Shown here: positions 31,588 to 43,776 of the stretch, in pieces
Layout: the number at the start of each line of letters is the position of its first letter
Numbering within the stretch: the stretch's first letter is position 1
NCBI RefSeq assembly: GCF_003086295.3
Contig: NC_092053.1
Coordinates: forward strand, 83,947,671-84,011,670
Reading direction: 5' to 3'
DNA from: Arachis hypogaea
Taxonomy: Eukaryota > Streptophyta > Magnoliopsida > Fabales > Fabaceae
DNA: 64,000 nucleotides
Translations under genes and position numbers: made by a program
The notes under the pieces: model-generated
The model's database searches: none
Seen by the model: only the letters and a program-made list of their open reading frames with translations
What the model was told of the DNA's origin: nothing

Positions 31588-33358
31588 TGATAAACCCCGA
31601 TTTCGTGGTTTATCTTGTGCTTATTTTGGGGGATTTTATCAATATTTCTCACACTTATTCACAAGAAATGCATGGTTTTGTGTTCACTTCCCAATATTGC
31701 TCTACGATGAAGAACATGCTTGTTTTACCTTAAATCTGCCATATTTCAATCCTCTTCTATTGTCATTCGATGCCGTGATATCTGTGTTGAGTAATTTCAG
31801 GAATTATAGGTTAGGAATGACTCAGAAGAGAGGAAGAAAGCATGTACAAAAAGGGAGGAACATGAAGAATTGAAGTCTTGGGAGCAGCAGCATCGGCGCG
31901 CCCGCGCACTCCACGCGCTCGTGTGGATGGGACTGGATAGAAGCGGCGCGCAAGGATGGATGCATCCTCACAGATTGGAAGATTTCTATCGACGCACACG
32001 TGCAACTGGCGCGCACGCATGGACCACAAAAGTAATCGGCGCGCGCATGCGTGGGAAGCTCCACGTGACCTCATTAAGAGAAATCGTGCCTGGCGATTTC
32101 TGAGGCCAAGGAGGCCCAATTTCAAGCTGTTTTCTGCATGGAAAAGACCCAAGGATGCTTAGGAGGAAAGGGGGGATGACTCATTTGGAGACTAGGACAT
32201 AATTTTAGAGTTTTTTTGGTTCTTTGGTGATTCTAGAGAGAGAAACCCTTATTCCTCTCTAGATCTAGTTTCCATTTTGATTTTTCCTTGTTGATTTGTG
32301 GATTGGATTTTGTTGATTACAGTTTTAATTGTTCAATTTAATTTCCTTGCTACAATCTTGCTTACATCTAGTGATAGTTTAATGATTCTTGTCAATTGTT
32401 ATTTTACCCATTTCATGAATGTTGTGAATCTTGTTTTGTTGATGTTACATTAAAGATTTCTATGTTTAATCTTGTTGATTGTTTGATTGTATGTTGATCA
32501 TTGTTAGTGGGTATTTGTAGAATTCAATTTAAATACTATTTTGAACATGTCTTTTGTTAGCGCTTACCAAGTGTTTGATGAATTGTTTACTTTGATTATG
32601 GAGTAGTTCTTTCTCACTCTTGGCCTAGATCAAGGGAATTGGGTAAACTTGAGTCATTGGGTCTAATGGATTTGATGATTTGGGAGCCCTAGGTGGTCAA
32701 TTTGATACTCATTGACGCCAACCCACTACTAATCTAATTAGTAGGTAGGTTGGGACTTATGGGCTGATGTGGCTAGGGCCATTTGACATACTTCAAGTCT
32801 AGGAGTAGATATCACGTACTTAAGACTTGGGAGTAGACTTAATGAGCTTGGTTCCTCATAATTGTCAAGATGGAGTGTTGGACAAGGATTGTGATCCCAA
32901 TTCCCATGTCTAGCCAAGAGTTGTTTTTATCATTAACAATTGAAAAACCGATTTCCAATTTCAAGTGTCTTAGTCATAGTTATTCGCTTAGCTTAAGGGA
33001 GAGTTAAGTAGAATATTGCTTGCTCATTGGAATTGCTTAGTTTTTGCTTACGTAGTTGAATTCGTTTATTGCAATTTAAGATTACCTGCTTGTTGAGTTT
33101 TCTATTTATGTTCATGCTCATAACTTTCAACCCCGGATTTCTAACCAATGTCGAAGCACATGTTTGCCCATTCTTCGTAAGACGACCCGAGGTTTGAATG
33201 CTTCGGTTATTTCTATTGGGGTTGAACTTGTGACAACCAAATCCCTCTTCTAAATTTGACCCCTGAGGATTGTTGTTGGTAGGCTATACTCACAACGAGG
33301 TGATATTAAAGAGAAAAATCTTACCAATATAACATCCCTTGGTTGAACAACACTGTCA
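31588..33358 (+). repeat. RE13 5' LTR
   Basis: This 1771-bp LTR starts TGATAAACCCCGATTTCG and ends CACTGTCA. A GCGCG/CGCGC palindrome array lies at about 31894-32050. A hairpin CCGAG/CTTCGG (33187-33206, one bulge) lies in the place of hairpin 1. Confidence 0.9.
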
Positions 33359-33364
33359 AATTTA

Positions 33365-33381
33365 TGGCGCCGTTGCCGGGG
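33365..33381 (+). other. Primer-binding site, tRNA-Asp, RE13
   Basis: TGGCGCCGTTGCCGGGG, an exact match to the plant tRNA-Asp complement, 6 bases after the LTR. Confidence 0.92.
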
Positions 33382-33503
33382 AGTGGTTGCAACGTATGCC
33401 TTGATATTGGTTATGTGAATATGTGAATATTGTAGATATTTTGCTCTTTCAATACTTAGCTATAGTTTAAATTTCTTTTGCATTTGTACTATGACTTTCA
33501 AGT

Positions 33504-35285
33504 TTGATGACTCGGTCTCAACCGAATTCTAGGTTAGCCAATTTTGAACCTGAGATTGAAAGAACTTTGTTGCACACTCGGCAAGCTAGAAGGCGATTGG
33601 ACCACACGCCTAGTACTTCGGCCTCTCTTGAGGAAAACACCGAATTACTAGACGCCACCGAAGGTGACTTGGAATCTGTTACTTCCTATTCTTCTGTTGA
33701 TACTGCTAATACATCTTTGCATCCTACAGGTGAGCCACACATGGCGGAGCCACGCCGGATCACTTTGCATGAGCAAGGAGCTCCGGATATCATACTTCAA
33801 CCGTTACAAGCAAGGTATCCTAACCTTGATCCAAACTTTGAGTTGAAGAGTAGCTTGATAAATCTACTTCCTAAGTATCATGGGTTGCCGGGTCAAGACC
33901 CCATCCGACATTTGAAGGATTTTCATGTTGCTTGTTCTACGGCTCGAAGGCATGGAGCCGATGAGGTAGCCATCATGGTTTTTGCCTTTCCTTTTTCTCT
34001 TGAAGCACAAGCAAAAACATGGTTTTATTCGCTACCGGATGATATTGTGACTAATTGGGATTTCCTAAGAAGAGAGTTTCTTGACAAATTCTTCCCACCG
34101 GAGAAGACCGGTACATCCGGAAAGAGATTTCAGGCATAATGCAAAGAGACCAAGAGAGCATGTATGAGTATTGGTCTCGGTTCAAGAGGCTATTGGAGTC
34201 ATGTCCGCATCACGGAATGACCACTCGCTTGCTCATTAGCTACTTTACCGGAGGTCTTTGTGCGGAAGATAGAAGATTGCTTATCGCCTCTAGTGGCGGG
34301 TCCCTTTCGAAAAACAAGACGGAAGGAGAAGCTTGGGATTTGATAAAGGATGTCGCCGAGTCTACGCAACACAAGAGTGAGGAATAACCCCCTTAAGGGT
34401 GTGGTAGAACCGTCCCCCTCCGAAGCAAGTCTAACCAAGGCACTTGGGGATATGGCCACCATCCTTACACAAATTCAAAGAGATCAAAGGGAGTATTACT
34501 CCATCAAAGCTATCCAAGCCCCTCCTCCGGTTGCTCAACTTGAAGGCCCTCATAGGATTTGTGGATTGTGCTCTAGCACTACACATTACACCGACCAATG
34601 CCATCAAATTCAAGAGGAACATGTCCTTGTGGTAGCCAATGTGAATTACAACAACCGTCCACCATATCCTTCTCAAGGCCAAAACAACTACCATCAAGGT
34701 AGCAATCAACATCAAAGGTGGAGAGATAATTCACAAGGAAGCAATCAAAACCAAAGATGGAACAACCCTCCTTCTCATCACAATAACAACCCATCTTCAT
34801 CCCAATACCACCACAATAACACCAAATACCAAGCCAACCAAAACCAAAACAACTACACCAAGTACCAAACACCACACCATAGACAACAAAACCAAACTCC
34901 TACATCTTCCAACAATCAAGTTGATGAGCTTAGAACCACTATAGAAAAACGAGATGAGATCAACAAGGCTCAATTTGAGGCCTTGAACACTTAATTGGCT
35001 AACCTCACCAACATACTCTCAAAGATGAACATGTCAAACCAACCACCAACTCCCAATAACAACACCACCCAACCCTCAAGTTCATCCAACCTTCCATCCC
35101 AACCCCAACCAAACCCAAGAGACGGTCTCAATGCCATCACTCTACGGTCGGGGACTACATTGGAGGAAATACCCCCAAGAGTCATGGGAGAGATGCATGA
35201 GGAAGAGGTAGTTGTTGGAGCTCCACATGAAGAAGAGGTGGTAGACAAAAGGAATGAGGAAGAAGGAGTAAACCTCGGTCGATGA
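33504..35285 (+). pseudogene. RE13 gag, frameshifted
   Basis: The start is ATG 33504 (MMTRSQPNSR), only 123 bases after the primer site. The gag core is near codons 110-290: LKSSLINLLPKYHGLPGQDP, AFPFSLEAQAKTWFYSLP, WDFLRREFLDKFFPP, then SMYEYWSRFKRLLESCPHH. A frameshift near 34130 moves the core into a second frame, and another near 34380 returns it to the first. A CCHC zinc knuckle (CGLCSSTTHYTDQC) lies at 34560-34601. It is followed by an Asn/Gln-rich linker, an in-frame TAA (34992) and NAITLRSGTTL, the Athila-type phrase before protease. Confidence 0.85.
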
Positions 35286-35310
35286 ATCAATTCCTATTCC
35301 ATTTCCTTCC

Positions 35311-38300
35311 ATGGTGAAGAAAGCAAAGAAGACACCGGAATTTGATTTAGACATGCTCCAAGTGTTTAAAAAGGTTGAGGTAACCATACCACTCCTTGAC
35401 GCTATTCAACAAATCCCCAAGTATGCAAAATTTTTGAAAGACTTGTGTACACACAAGGGTAGAATAGGGGAATTGGAGACACTATCCTTGGGTAGCTCGA
35501 TTTCTTCCTTGATGGAGCCTATTCCAAGAAAATGTGGTGACCCTGGACCATGCTTAGTGTCTTGTTGTATTGGTGGATACACTTTTCTTGACTGTATGTG
35601 TGATCTGGGAGCTTATGTTAGCATCATGCCACTTTCCATCTATGTGCGGTTGAATTTAGCTCCATTGAAGAAGTCGGCGGCGATGTTTGCCTTAGCCGAT
35701 AAAAGTGTGATCATAGTAATGGGAATAGCTGAAGATGTACTTATGGCAATTAAGGATTTGGTTTTTCCGGTTGACTTTTACATCCTTGAGATGCCCCCAA
35801 CGGAAGGTAGAAGCTCATCCTCCATCTTACTTGGTAGACCTTTCCTCAAAACCTCCAAATTCAAGCTAGATGCCTTCACCGGTATATATTCCTTTGGATT
35901 TAGAGACAAGACTATCAAGTTCAATTTAGAGGAAGCCATGAAACATCCTCCCGAAGAACATTCTATGCTCCGATGCGACATAATTGAGGAAGTGGTAGCG
36001 GAAGTACAAGAAGAAGATCATGACAAGTCGTGCTACCCCACCGTTGAGGAGATAGATGACCAAGAGGATGAACTTAAAGAAGTTGCCAAGAATGAGTCCC
36101 ATGAGCTTGATGAAAAGGAACCTCATCTTGAGGTAGCAAGTGAACTGAAACCCCTTCCCTCTCATCTGAAATATGCGTTCTTAGAAGACAACTGTGGGTT
36201 TTCGGTTATTATTGCTAGTGAACTCTCAAGTGAAGAAGAGGAAAAACTCCTAGACGTTCTAAGAAAGTACAAGAAAGCGATAGGATGGAGCCTTGCGGAT
36301 ATTGTGGGGATTGACCCGCATAAGTGCATGCATAGGATATTTCTCCAAGATGGAGCCAAGCCGGTTCGGTAACCGCAAAGGAGGCTCAACCCAACCATCC
36401 TCGACGTAGTGAAGAAAGAGGTCACCCGACTACTGGATGCGGATATCATATACCCTATTTCCGACAGCGAGTGGGTGAGCCCGGTTCAGGTTGTTCCCAA
36501 GAAGTCGGGCATCACAACGGTCAAGAAGGAAGATGGAGAAATGGTCACTAAAAGGATTGACTACAAAAGATTGACTACAAAAGATTGAATGCCACCACAC
36601 GGAAGGACCATTACCCCTTACCCTTCATCGATCAGATGCTAGACCGCTTGGGAGGTAAATCTCACTACTGTTTTCTTGATGGATTTACTGGATATTTTTA
36701 GATACATATTGCTCCTGAAGATCAGGAGAAGACCACGTTTACATGTCCGTTTGGCACCTTTGCCTATAAAAGGATGCCATTTGGACTATGTAACGCACCC
36801 GCCACTTTTCAAAGGTGCATGATGAGTGTCTTCTCCGATCTAATGGAGAATTGTCTAGAGGTTTTTATGGATGATTTCAGCGTTTATGGTGTCTCATTTG
36901 ATTGTTGTTTGGAGAGCTTGGCCAAGGTCCTTGCTAGATGTGTTGACACCAACCTTGTCTTAAATTTTGAAAAATGTCACTTTATGGTACGACAAGGTAT
37001 AGTGTTAGGACATGTAGTATCTCATGAAGGCATTTCTGTGGACCCGGCAAAGGTCGATGTTATCAGTACTCTGCCTCACCCCTCATCCGTGAGGGAGGTC
37101 CGCTCGTTTTTGGGACATGCAGGATTTTATAGGCGCTTCATCAAAGACTTCAACAAGATTGCTTTGCCACTGTCGCGCCTACTCCAAAAAGATGTGGATT
37201 TTGAGTTTGACAGTGAATGTGTAAAAGCTTTTGAAGAGTAGAGGAAAATTCTCACCATAGCACCGATTGTGCGAGGCCCCAACTGGACGTTGCCGTTTGA
37301 GATAATGTGCGATGCGTCAAACTATGCTGTGGGTGCCGCGCTTGCACATTGTGAGGGTAAACTTCCTTATGTCATTGCTTACTCTTCTAAGACACTAGAT
37401 GCCGTACAATCCAACTATACCACTACCGAAAAAGAACTCTTAGCCATTGTTCATGCCTTAGATAAATTCAAATCTTATTTGCTAGGTTCAAAGATAGTGG
37501 TATACACGGATCATGCAGCTTTGAAGTATTTATTGACAAAGAATGAGTCAAAGCCTAGGCTCATACGTTGGATCTTGCTTTTGCAAGAATTCGACATTGA
37601 GATTAGGGACCGGAGTGGATCTCAAAACCTGGTTGCGGATCATTTAAGCCGCATTGAGAATTTAAAAATTGATCCATTTCCGATCAATGACTCATTCCCA
37701 TTGGAAAGTTTGCAGGCTGTGTCAGCTAGTTTTCCTTGGTTTGCCCCAATGGCAAACTACTTGGTTGCAAGAATCTTCCCTCCCAACTTTTCGAAAAATC
37801 AAAGGGACAAGTTGAGGAGTGATTCCAAATATTACATTTGGGACGACCCTCACTTGTGGAAGAGAGGTGTAGACCAAGTAATCCGAAGGTGTGTCTCGGA
37901 ATCCGAATTTCAACCAATTCTGGAAGCTTGTCATTCGTCCGACTGTGGTGGCCACTTTGGCTCACAAAGGACCGCTAAAAAAGTGTTGGATTGCGGATTC
38001 TGGTGGCCAACCTTATTCAAGGATGCTAACCGGCTATGTGTGTCTTGTCATCAGTGTCAAAAGTCAGGAAACACATCCCAAAGGGATGAAATGCCTCAGA
38101 AACCTATGTTGTTCTGTGAGATATTTGATGTGTGGGACATTGACTTTATGGGATTGTTTCCTAACTCTGGTGGGTAGCTGTACATTCTGTTAGCGGTTGA
38201 CTACGTGTCAAAGTGGGTGGAGGCCGTACCTACCCGCCTTGACGATGCCAACACCGTTGTTTCTTTCATTAGTTATTACATTGTATGCCGTTATGGGTCA

Positions 38301-39038
38301 CCACGAGCAATCGTGAGCGACCAAGGATCCCACTTTTGTAACAGGAAGGTAGAAGTATTGCTCAAGCGCTATGGAGTATCGCATAAGGTTGCTACTGCTT
38401 ATCATCCGCAAACAAATGGGCAAGCGGAAGTTTCCAACCGGGAAATCAAGAGAATCTTGGAAAAAGTGGTCAATCCACAAAGAAAGGATTGAAGCCTCCG
38501 GCTAGGAGATGCACTATGGGCTTACAGAACGGCTTACAAGACTCCGATAGGGATGAGTCCCTTTCGGATCGTCTATGGTAAAGCATGCCACCTTCCGGTG
38601 GAGATTGAGCATCGAGCATACTGGGCGGTAAAGCAGTGCAACATGGATTTGGCCAAGGCGGGTGAAGCTAGGAAGTTACAATTAGAAGAGCTTGAGTGTT
38701 TGAGGAACGAATCATATGAGAATGCCCGAATTTACAAGGAAAAGACTAAAGCATTCCATGACCATCACATTCGGAAGAAGGACTTTAAAGAAGGAGATGA
38801 AGTCCTCCTCTACAACTCAAGGCTCCGATTTATGCCTGGCAAGCTCCGTTCTAGGTGGGAAGGACCTTTTAAGGTGAAAGAAATGAAGCCCTACGGAGTG
38901 GTGGAATTATTTGATCCCAAAGGTGAAGCGACTTTCAAGGTGAATGGGCATAGAGTGAAGAAATATCATGGTTGCAAACCTCCAAAGGAGCTAGAGGTGT
39001 ACATATTGGAGGATGCACCAAGTAGAGATGAAGCTTGA
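35311..39038 (+). pseudogene. RE13 protease-RT-RNase H-integrase
   Basis: The protease has CDLGAYVSIMP: the catalytic Asp is kept but the usual Ser is Tyr. RT has FLDGF and FMDDFSVYG. RNase H has [12 protein letters not shown] and [20 protein letters not shown]. Integrase has the zinc part (H-H-C-C near 37927-38064) and the catalytic Asp, Asp, Glu in [14 protein letters not shown] and [12 protein letters not shown], then a C-terminal [13 protein letters not shown]. Nonsense codons lie at 36370 (TAA), 36699 (TAG), 37239 (TAG), 38175 (TAG) and 38490 (TGA). A 14-bp tandem duplication (36555-36582) accounts for the only frame change between 35311 and 39038. Confidence 0.9.
36555..36582 (+). repeat. 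14-bp tandem duplication in RE13 RT
   Basis: GATTGACTACAAAA is present twice in direct succession. Its length shifts the reading frame by two. Confidence 0.9.
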
Positions 39039-40643
39039 GAAGAGGACCGTCCAACTTAAGGACGTTAAAGAAAAGTACTTGGCGGGAGGCACCCCACCGT
39101 GGTAAGATCTTCCTTGTTTATACCATCTTGTAGTATCTTTAATTCCTTGAATTTTATGATCTTTTGATGATTGATTGAGTGCTTAGGGATGCTAGCTTTG
39201 TTGATTCTGTTAGATAGGTAGAATGTTCATTTAGATAGGTTGTGAAAGAGATAAAGAAAACACAAAATTTTTCTTTGAAAAAGAGCACCGACGCGCAAGC
39301 GCACAGTGCGCGCGCGTGCCGGTTGTGAATTTCCATTTTCAGGCCAAAAACTCGAGACTCAGGCCAACTTTGTGCCCAACTCGCGCCAGGCACCCACGTG
39401 TTCGTGTACATGCCACCTGCGCGCAACATTGCCAGTTGACCATCGACGCGCAAGCGCACAGCGCGCGCGCACCGATGGGGCTTTGTGGAGTCTCTGGTAC
39501 ATTTTCCAGAGAGTTGTGCCACAATTGGGCCAACATTGTGCCGAAGCTGACGCGTCCGCGCGTAGTGCGCGCCCGCGCCAGCTCTCGAATACCACAAGCA
39601 CGCGCCTGCGCATGGTGCGCGTCCGCGCGCATGCCTCCCTGGGTCACCCTGGTACAAAAACCAGAGACTTGAGCCAGGTTTATGCCACTTTTGTGCCTGG
39701 GGCACAATTCCTCTCGCGCGCGTGCGCCACTGCCGCGCACGCGCCCTGAGTTAGCACCTTCACGACGCGTCAGCGCATCTTGCGCGCGCGTGCCATCTGC
39801 GCGAATCAGTTTAATACTTCGCGCCGTTTCACTCCTTTCTCACTCACATTCTCTTCTTTTTCTTTCTTAGTTCACTCTTCCCCTCTCTTCATCATTTCTC
39901 TTCTCTTCTTCTTCTTCCACAACCCACCACCATTGTCTCTGGCCACTCACCGGTGACAACCACCTTTTCCGGTGGCGCTACACTTCTCTTATTTCCTCTC
40001 TCATCTTCACAAAAGAAGATTCAACCTTGCTTTTTCATACTCTTCAAGGTTCAACTTCTTCCTTTCCTTTACTTCCACTTTCCTTTATGCTATTTCTTCT
40101 AATCAATTGCTTCTTGCTATCTTACTTAGTTTCTCTTTTGCTTGATAATGATATTTCTTGTTTTTGTTTGCTTATTTGCCCTATCTTTTCTTTGTTTCTC
40201 CATGGATGTTGAACCTGAACTTAATTTGCATTACTAGATCTTTTGTCACTCTTTTACCATTGTGTGATGCTTATGTGGTGATTGATGTTCCATTTTGGGC
40301 TTTGAAATTGGTTTAGTATCTCATAATTGCTCATTGCTTGATTATTGCACGTCAAGTGTTCGAGGAAATGCACACATACCATTTTGGCTCCATTTAGCCA
40401 TGTATTTTCAATTTGGTGCTCCCTCCTCATTCACTTGTTTCTTCTTAAATGCTTTGAGTCTAATTTATGTACTTAAGGTTCATACTTGTTTCTTCTTTTG
40501 CATGCCTTACCTTCTCTTGCATCACATGCCAAGTGATATAACCCCTGCATTCATATTCATCATGGGCATGACAAATCACTTGCATGTTTTCATCAATTTG
40601 TTTCTTGGGTTTAATGTTTTTCTTCCTCCCCTTTCCTTTTAGG
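39039..40643 (+). other. RE13 spacer between pol and ORF3
   Basis: The spacer begins with GGCGGGAGGCACCCCACCGT, the equivalent of GGGAGGCAACCCAGCC in RE14. A GC-rich palindrome array follows (39288-39810), then a CT-rich leader with CACTCACCGGTGACAACC and TTTTCCGGTGGCGC, and T-rich sequence. It ends with a pyrimidine tract and TTTTAG directly before the ORF3 ATG, which looks like a plant 3' splice site. Confidence 0.6.
39288..39810 (+). repeat. GC-rich palindrome array of RE13 (internal copy)
   Basis: About six dyad units of roughly 30 bp (GACGCG-nn-GCGCA-nn-TGCGCG-n-GCG) are spaced 60-110 bases apart. Starts are near 39290, 39444, 39549, 39599, 39714 and 39764. Spacers include CAGAGAGTTGTGCCA. 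The same unit type occurs in the RE13 LTRs. Confidence 0.8.
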
Positions 40644-41841
40644 ATGGCCACCAAAAAGGGCAAGGAGATAGCTTCGAGGAAACCGGCCGCAAAAAGGGTG
40701 CCCCAAGGATCAAATTCTAAGGCGTGTTCTTCAATAGGAGCCAAACCTTTATCAAAGAACGGAAAGACACCCGCTCCTATTGATGAGGATAACAAGGGCA
40801 AACCGGCAAGAGACTCATCAAGGTTCCCTAACTGCTTTTGTGAACTTCGGTTCCCCTCCATAGCGGCAAGGAACTATCATCCTGAGCACTTACTCGCTCC
40901 GCCGGATAAGGTTGCTCCTTATATTCTACCCCGTATCGAAAAGCGAGGATGGGAGTTTCTTTTGAGGAAACCAAGGGAAATCAACCTCTCTTGGGTGGAA
41001 GGGTTTTACACTAACTACCATCTCTCCTCTCTTCGATCGGTGTATATGCGCCGGAAGCAAGTTTCAGTTTCAGAAGAGGCTATTCAGCAGGTGCTCAATG
41101 TTTTACCAGTGCCAATTGACATGGATGGATACCAAGAAGTCTTGCGTCAGCGAGTGGAGTATTTTGGATCCATGGTAGCCAGCGGATGAGACCCAAGAGT
41201 ATCAATGCTCGCTCCCTCACTGTGGAAGCTAGAGCCTGGCGCAGATCCTTTCCCACTATGTGCTACCTAACACTCACAGGTCGTCCATCACAGCGGACCT
41301 TGCTTTGCTTGTCTGGTGTATCCTCACGGAGAAGCCGGTGAACATTCCATTTCTTGTCAAGCGAGCAATGAGTCAAGTTCACGACCGAGGTAACCTGCCA
41401 TTTCCAGCTTTGGTATCTGACTTAGTTTCTGCTGCGGGTGTTTCTTGGGAAGCCAAGGATAAGAAGATCATGGTTCCGGCTAAGGGCGATGTGGTCCCAA
41501 GCGGAAAATACCTATATCTTCCCATGAACAAACCAAGCCCTGACATGGTCCCGCCACTTCTTTGTCCCTCGAGCTCATCACCACCACCACTGAGATCCAC
41601 AAATCAGAGGATAGAAGACCTTCACCGGAAGCTGGATAGGTTTGAGCGGCGCAACCACCGCCGATACACCTACCTCAAGAAGCTTTTGAGTCGTGTTGCC
41701 CCAAGCATGGAGGAGCCTGAGATATTTACATCCACCTCGAATCCAAGCGATGAAAGTTCTGATGGAGAGGATAGTGAAGACTCCGGTCCCGACCGTCCCT
41801 TGAGTATCATCCGTAGCACGGAGGACCGTGCTAATTTCTAA
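40644..41841 (+). pseudogene. RE13 ORF3, plant transposon-type protein
   Basis: The start is ATG 40644 (MATKKGKEIASRKPAAKR), basic at the N-terminus like RE5 and RE14 ORF3. The first frame reaches a stop at 41187. The second block (41260-41841) is in another frame and includes SSITADLALLVWCILTEKPV and a basic, coiled-coil-like RIEDLHRKLDRFERRNHRR. It ends in a Ser/Asp/Glu-rich tail. The relationship to PF20167 is inferred from layout and the RGWEFL phrase; identity is lower than for RE5 and RE14. The TGTGGGGAGG sequence after the stop is the RE13 form of the AAGTTTGG motif. Confidence 0.65.
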
Positions 41842-42273
41842 GTGTGGGGAGGTCGTTCGACCAATCTCCATGGGTAACACTCTCTTTACTTCAATAACCA
41901 TGGATTTATCTTTTGCATAGATGTTCGCATATTGCTTGCGTAGTTAGTTTTTCTTGTAAATACCCTTGCATGATAGTTAGTTTTATAGAATTACTTGGTC
42001 AAAGCAATAACTTTCTCTCCAAGAAACTGTGTTCTGGGTGACCTACCAAATTTTTGAAAATTTTGCAATGAACTTGCTTTAAGAATGTATTTTGGAACAT
42101 AGTGATTGAGTTAAGAACACAAGCATGAAAGTTTTGAGCCTATTGCATGGTTACATCATTTAACCATTATTTCCATTCTTGTGTGCATATCTCTCTCTCT
42201 ATGAATGTGATCCTTGATTTGTCTAATTCTATATGTCCATTGCTTTGTGTATGAATGCATTTGCGTGATTGAG
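41842..42273 (+). other. RE13 region between ORF3 and RE14
   Basis: AT-rich 3' untranslated sequence without a gene. It continues at 54229 on the far side of RE14. Confidence 0.6.
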
Positions 42274-42278
42274 GCCAT
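42274..42278 (+). repeat. RE14 target-site duplication, left
   Basis: GCCAT, repeated at 54224-54228. Confidence 0.9.
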
Positions 42279-43753
42279 TGATGAGCGGATAGTTTATACG
42301 CTTTTTGGGGTTAATTTCATATGGTTTTTAGTATATTCTAGTTAGTTTTTAGTTTATTTCCATTAGTTTTTAGGAAAAATTCATATTTCTGGACTTTACT
42401 ATGAGTTGTTTATTTTTCTGTAATTTCAGGTATTTTTCTGGCTGAAATTGAGGGAGCTGAGCAAAAATCTGATTCAGGCTTAAAAAGGACTGCTGATGTT
42501 GTTGGATTCTGACCTCCCTGCACTCAAAGTGGATTTTCTGGGGCTACAAAACTTGAAATGGCGTACTTTGCCCAAGGATAAATGACGTAAACTGGCGTTC
42601 AACGCCAGTTCTCCGCCCAATTCTGGCGTCCAGCGCCAGAAAAGGATTAAAAGTTGGAGTTCAACGCCAGAAATGGATCCAAACCTGGTGTTGAACGCCC
42701 AAAACAGCCTTATGCACGTGAATTGTTTAAGTCTCAGCCCCAGCACACACCAAGTGGGCCCCAGAAGTGGATCTCTGCACTATCTGTCATAGTCTACTCA
42801 CTTTTTGTAAACCTAGGTTACTAGTTTAGAATTTAAACAACTTTTAGAAACTTATTTTGCATCTCATGACATTTCAGATCTAAACTGTGTACTCTTTGAC
42901 GGCATGAGTCTCTAAACTCCATTGTTGGGGGTGAGGAGCTCTGCTGTGTCTCAATGAATTAATGCAAGCATTTCTGTTTTCCATTCAAACATGCGTGTTC
43001 CTATCTAAGATATCCATTCGCGCCTAATTATGGAGAAGGTGATGATTCGTGACACTCATCACCTTCCTCAATCCATGAACGTGTGTCTAACAATCACCTC
43101 CGTTCTACATCAGATTGAATGAATGTCTCTTAGATTCCTTAATCAGAATCTCCGTGGTATAAGCTAGATTGATGGCGGCATTCATGAGAATCCGGAAGGT
43201 CTAAACCTTGTCTGTGGTATTCCGAGTAGGATTCTGGGATTGGATGACTGTGACGAGCTTCAAACTCGCGAGTGCTAGGCGTAGTGACAGACGCAAAAGG
43301 ATAGTAAATCCTATTCCGGTACGACTGAGAACCTGCAGATGATTAGCCATGCGGTGACAGCGCACCTGGACCCTTTTCACTGGAATGATGGATGGTAGCC
43401 ATTGACAATGGTGATCCACCTACACACAGCTTGCCATAGGAGGACGTGCATGCGTGAATCAGAAGACAGACGAAAGCAGAGATTCAGAAGACAAAGCATC
43501 TCCAAAACTCCAACATATTCTCCATTACTGCATAACAAGTAACCTTTAATCCATGCTCTCTTGTTTATTCGCAATTCAACTGATAAATATAATTGATTTC
43601 CTGACTAAGAATTGCAAGATAACTATAGATTGCTTCAAACCAACAATCTTCGTGGGATTCGACCCTTACTCACGTAAGGTATTACTTGGACGACCCAGTG
43701 CACTTGCTGGTTAGTTGTGCGAAATTACATTGTGAAATAATTTTCGTGCACCA
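42279..43753 (+). repeat. RE14 5' LTR
   Basis: This 1475-bp LTR starts TGATGAGCGGATAGTTT and ends TTCGTGCACCA. Compared with the 3' LTR it lacks about 60 bp near 42565, the stretch running through ATTGCGTTGGAAAGTAGAC. It contains a palindrome with 10-bp arms AACTGGCGTT and AACGCCAGTT around one base (42590-42610). The two-hairpin module lies at 43655-43711 (CCTTAC-TCAC-GTAAGG; CCAG-TGCACTTG-CTGG). The TATA region is degraded. Confidence 0.92.
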
Positions 43754-43759
43754 AGTTTT

Positions 43760-43776
43760 TGGTGCCGTTGCCGGGG
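43760..43776 (+). other. Primer-binding site, tRNA-Asp, RE14
   Basis: TGGTGCCGTTGCCGGGG, one mismatch from the tRNA-Asp complement, 6 bases after the LTR. Confidence 0.9.

Noticed and set aside
33365..33381. A tRNA-Asp gene
   Set aside because: Only the 17 bases complementary to the tRNA 3' end are present; this is the primer site.
39154..39870. Arg/Ala/His-rich frames on both strands
   Set aside because: They are by-products of the GCGCG palindrome array of RE13; the same happens in the RE13 LTRs (31811-32162, 55523-55889), RE2 LTR (9039-9427) and RE15 (61044-61811).
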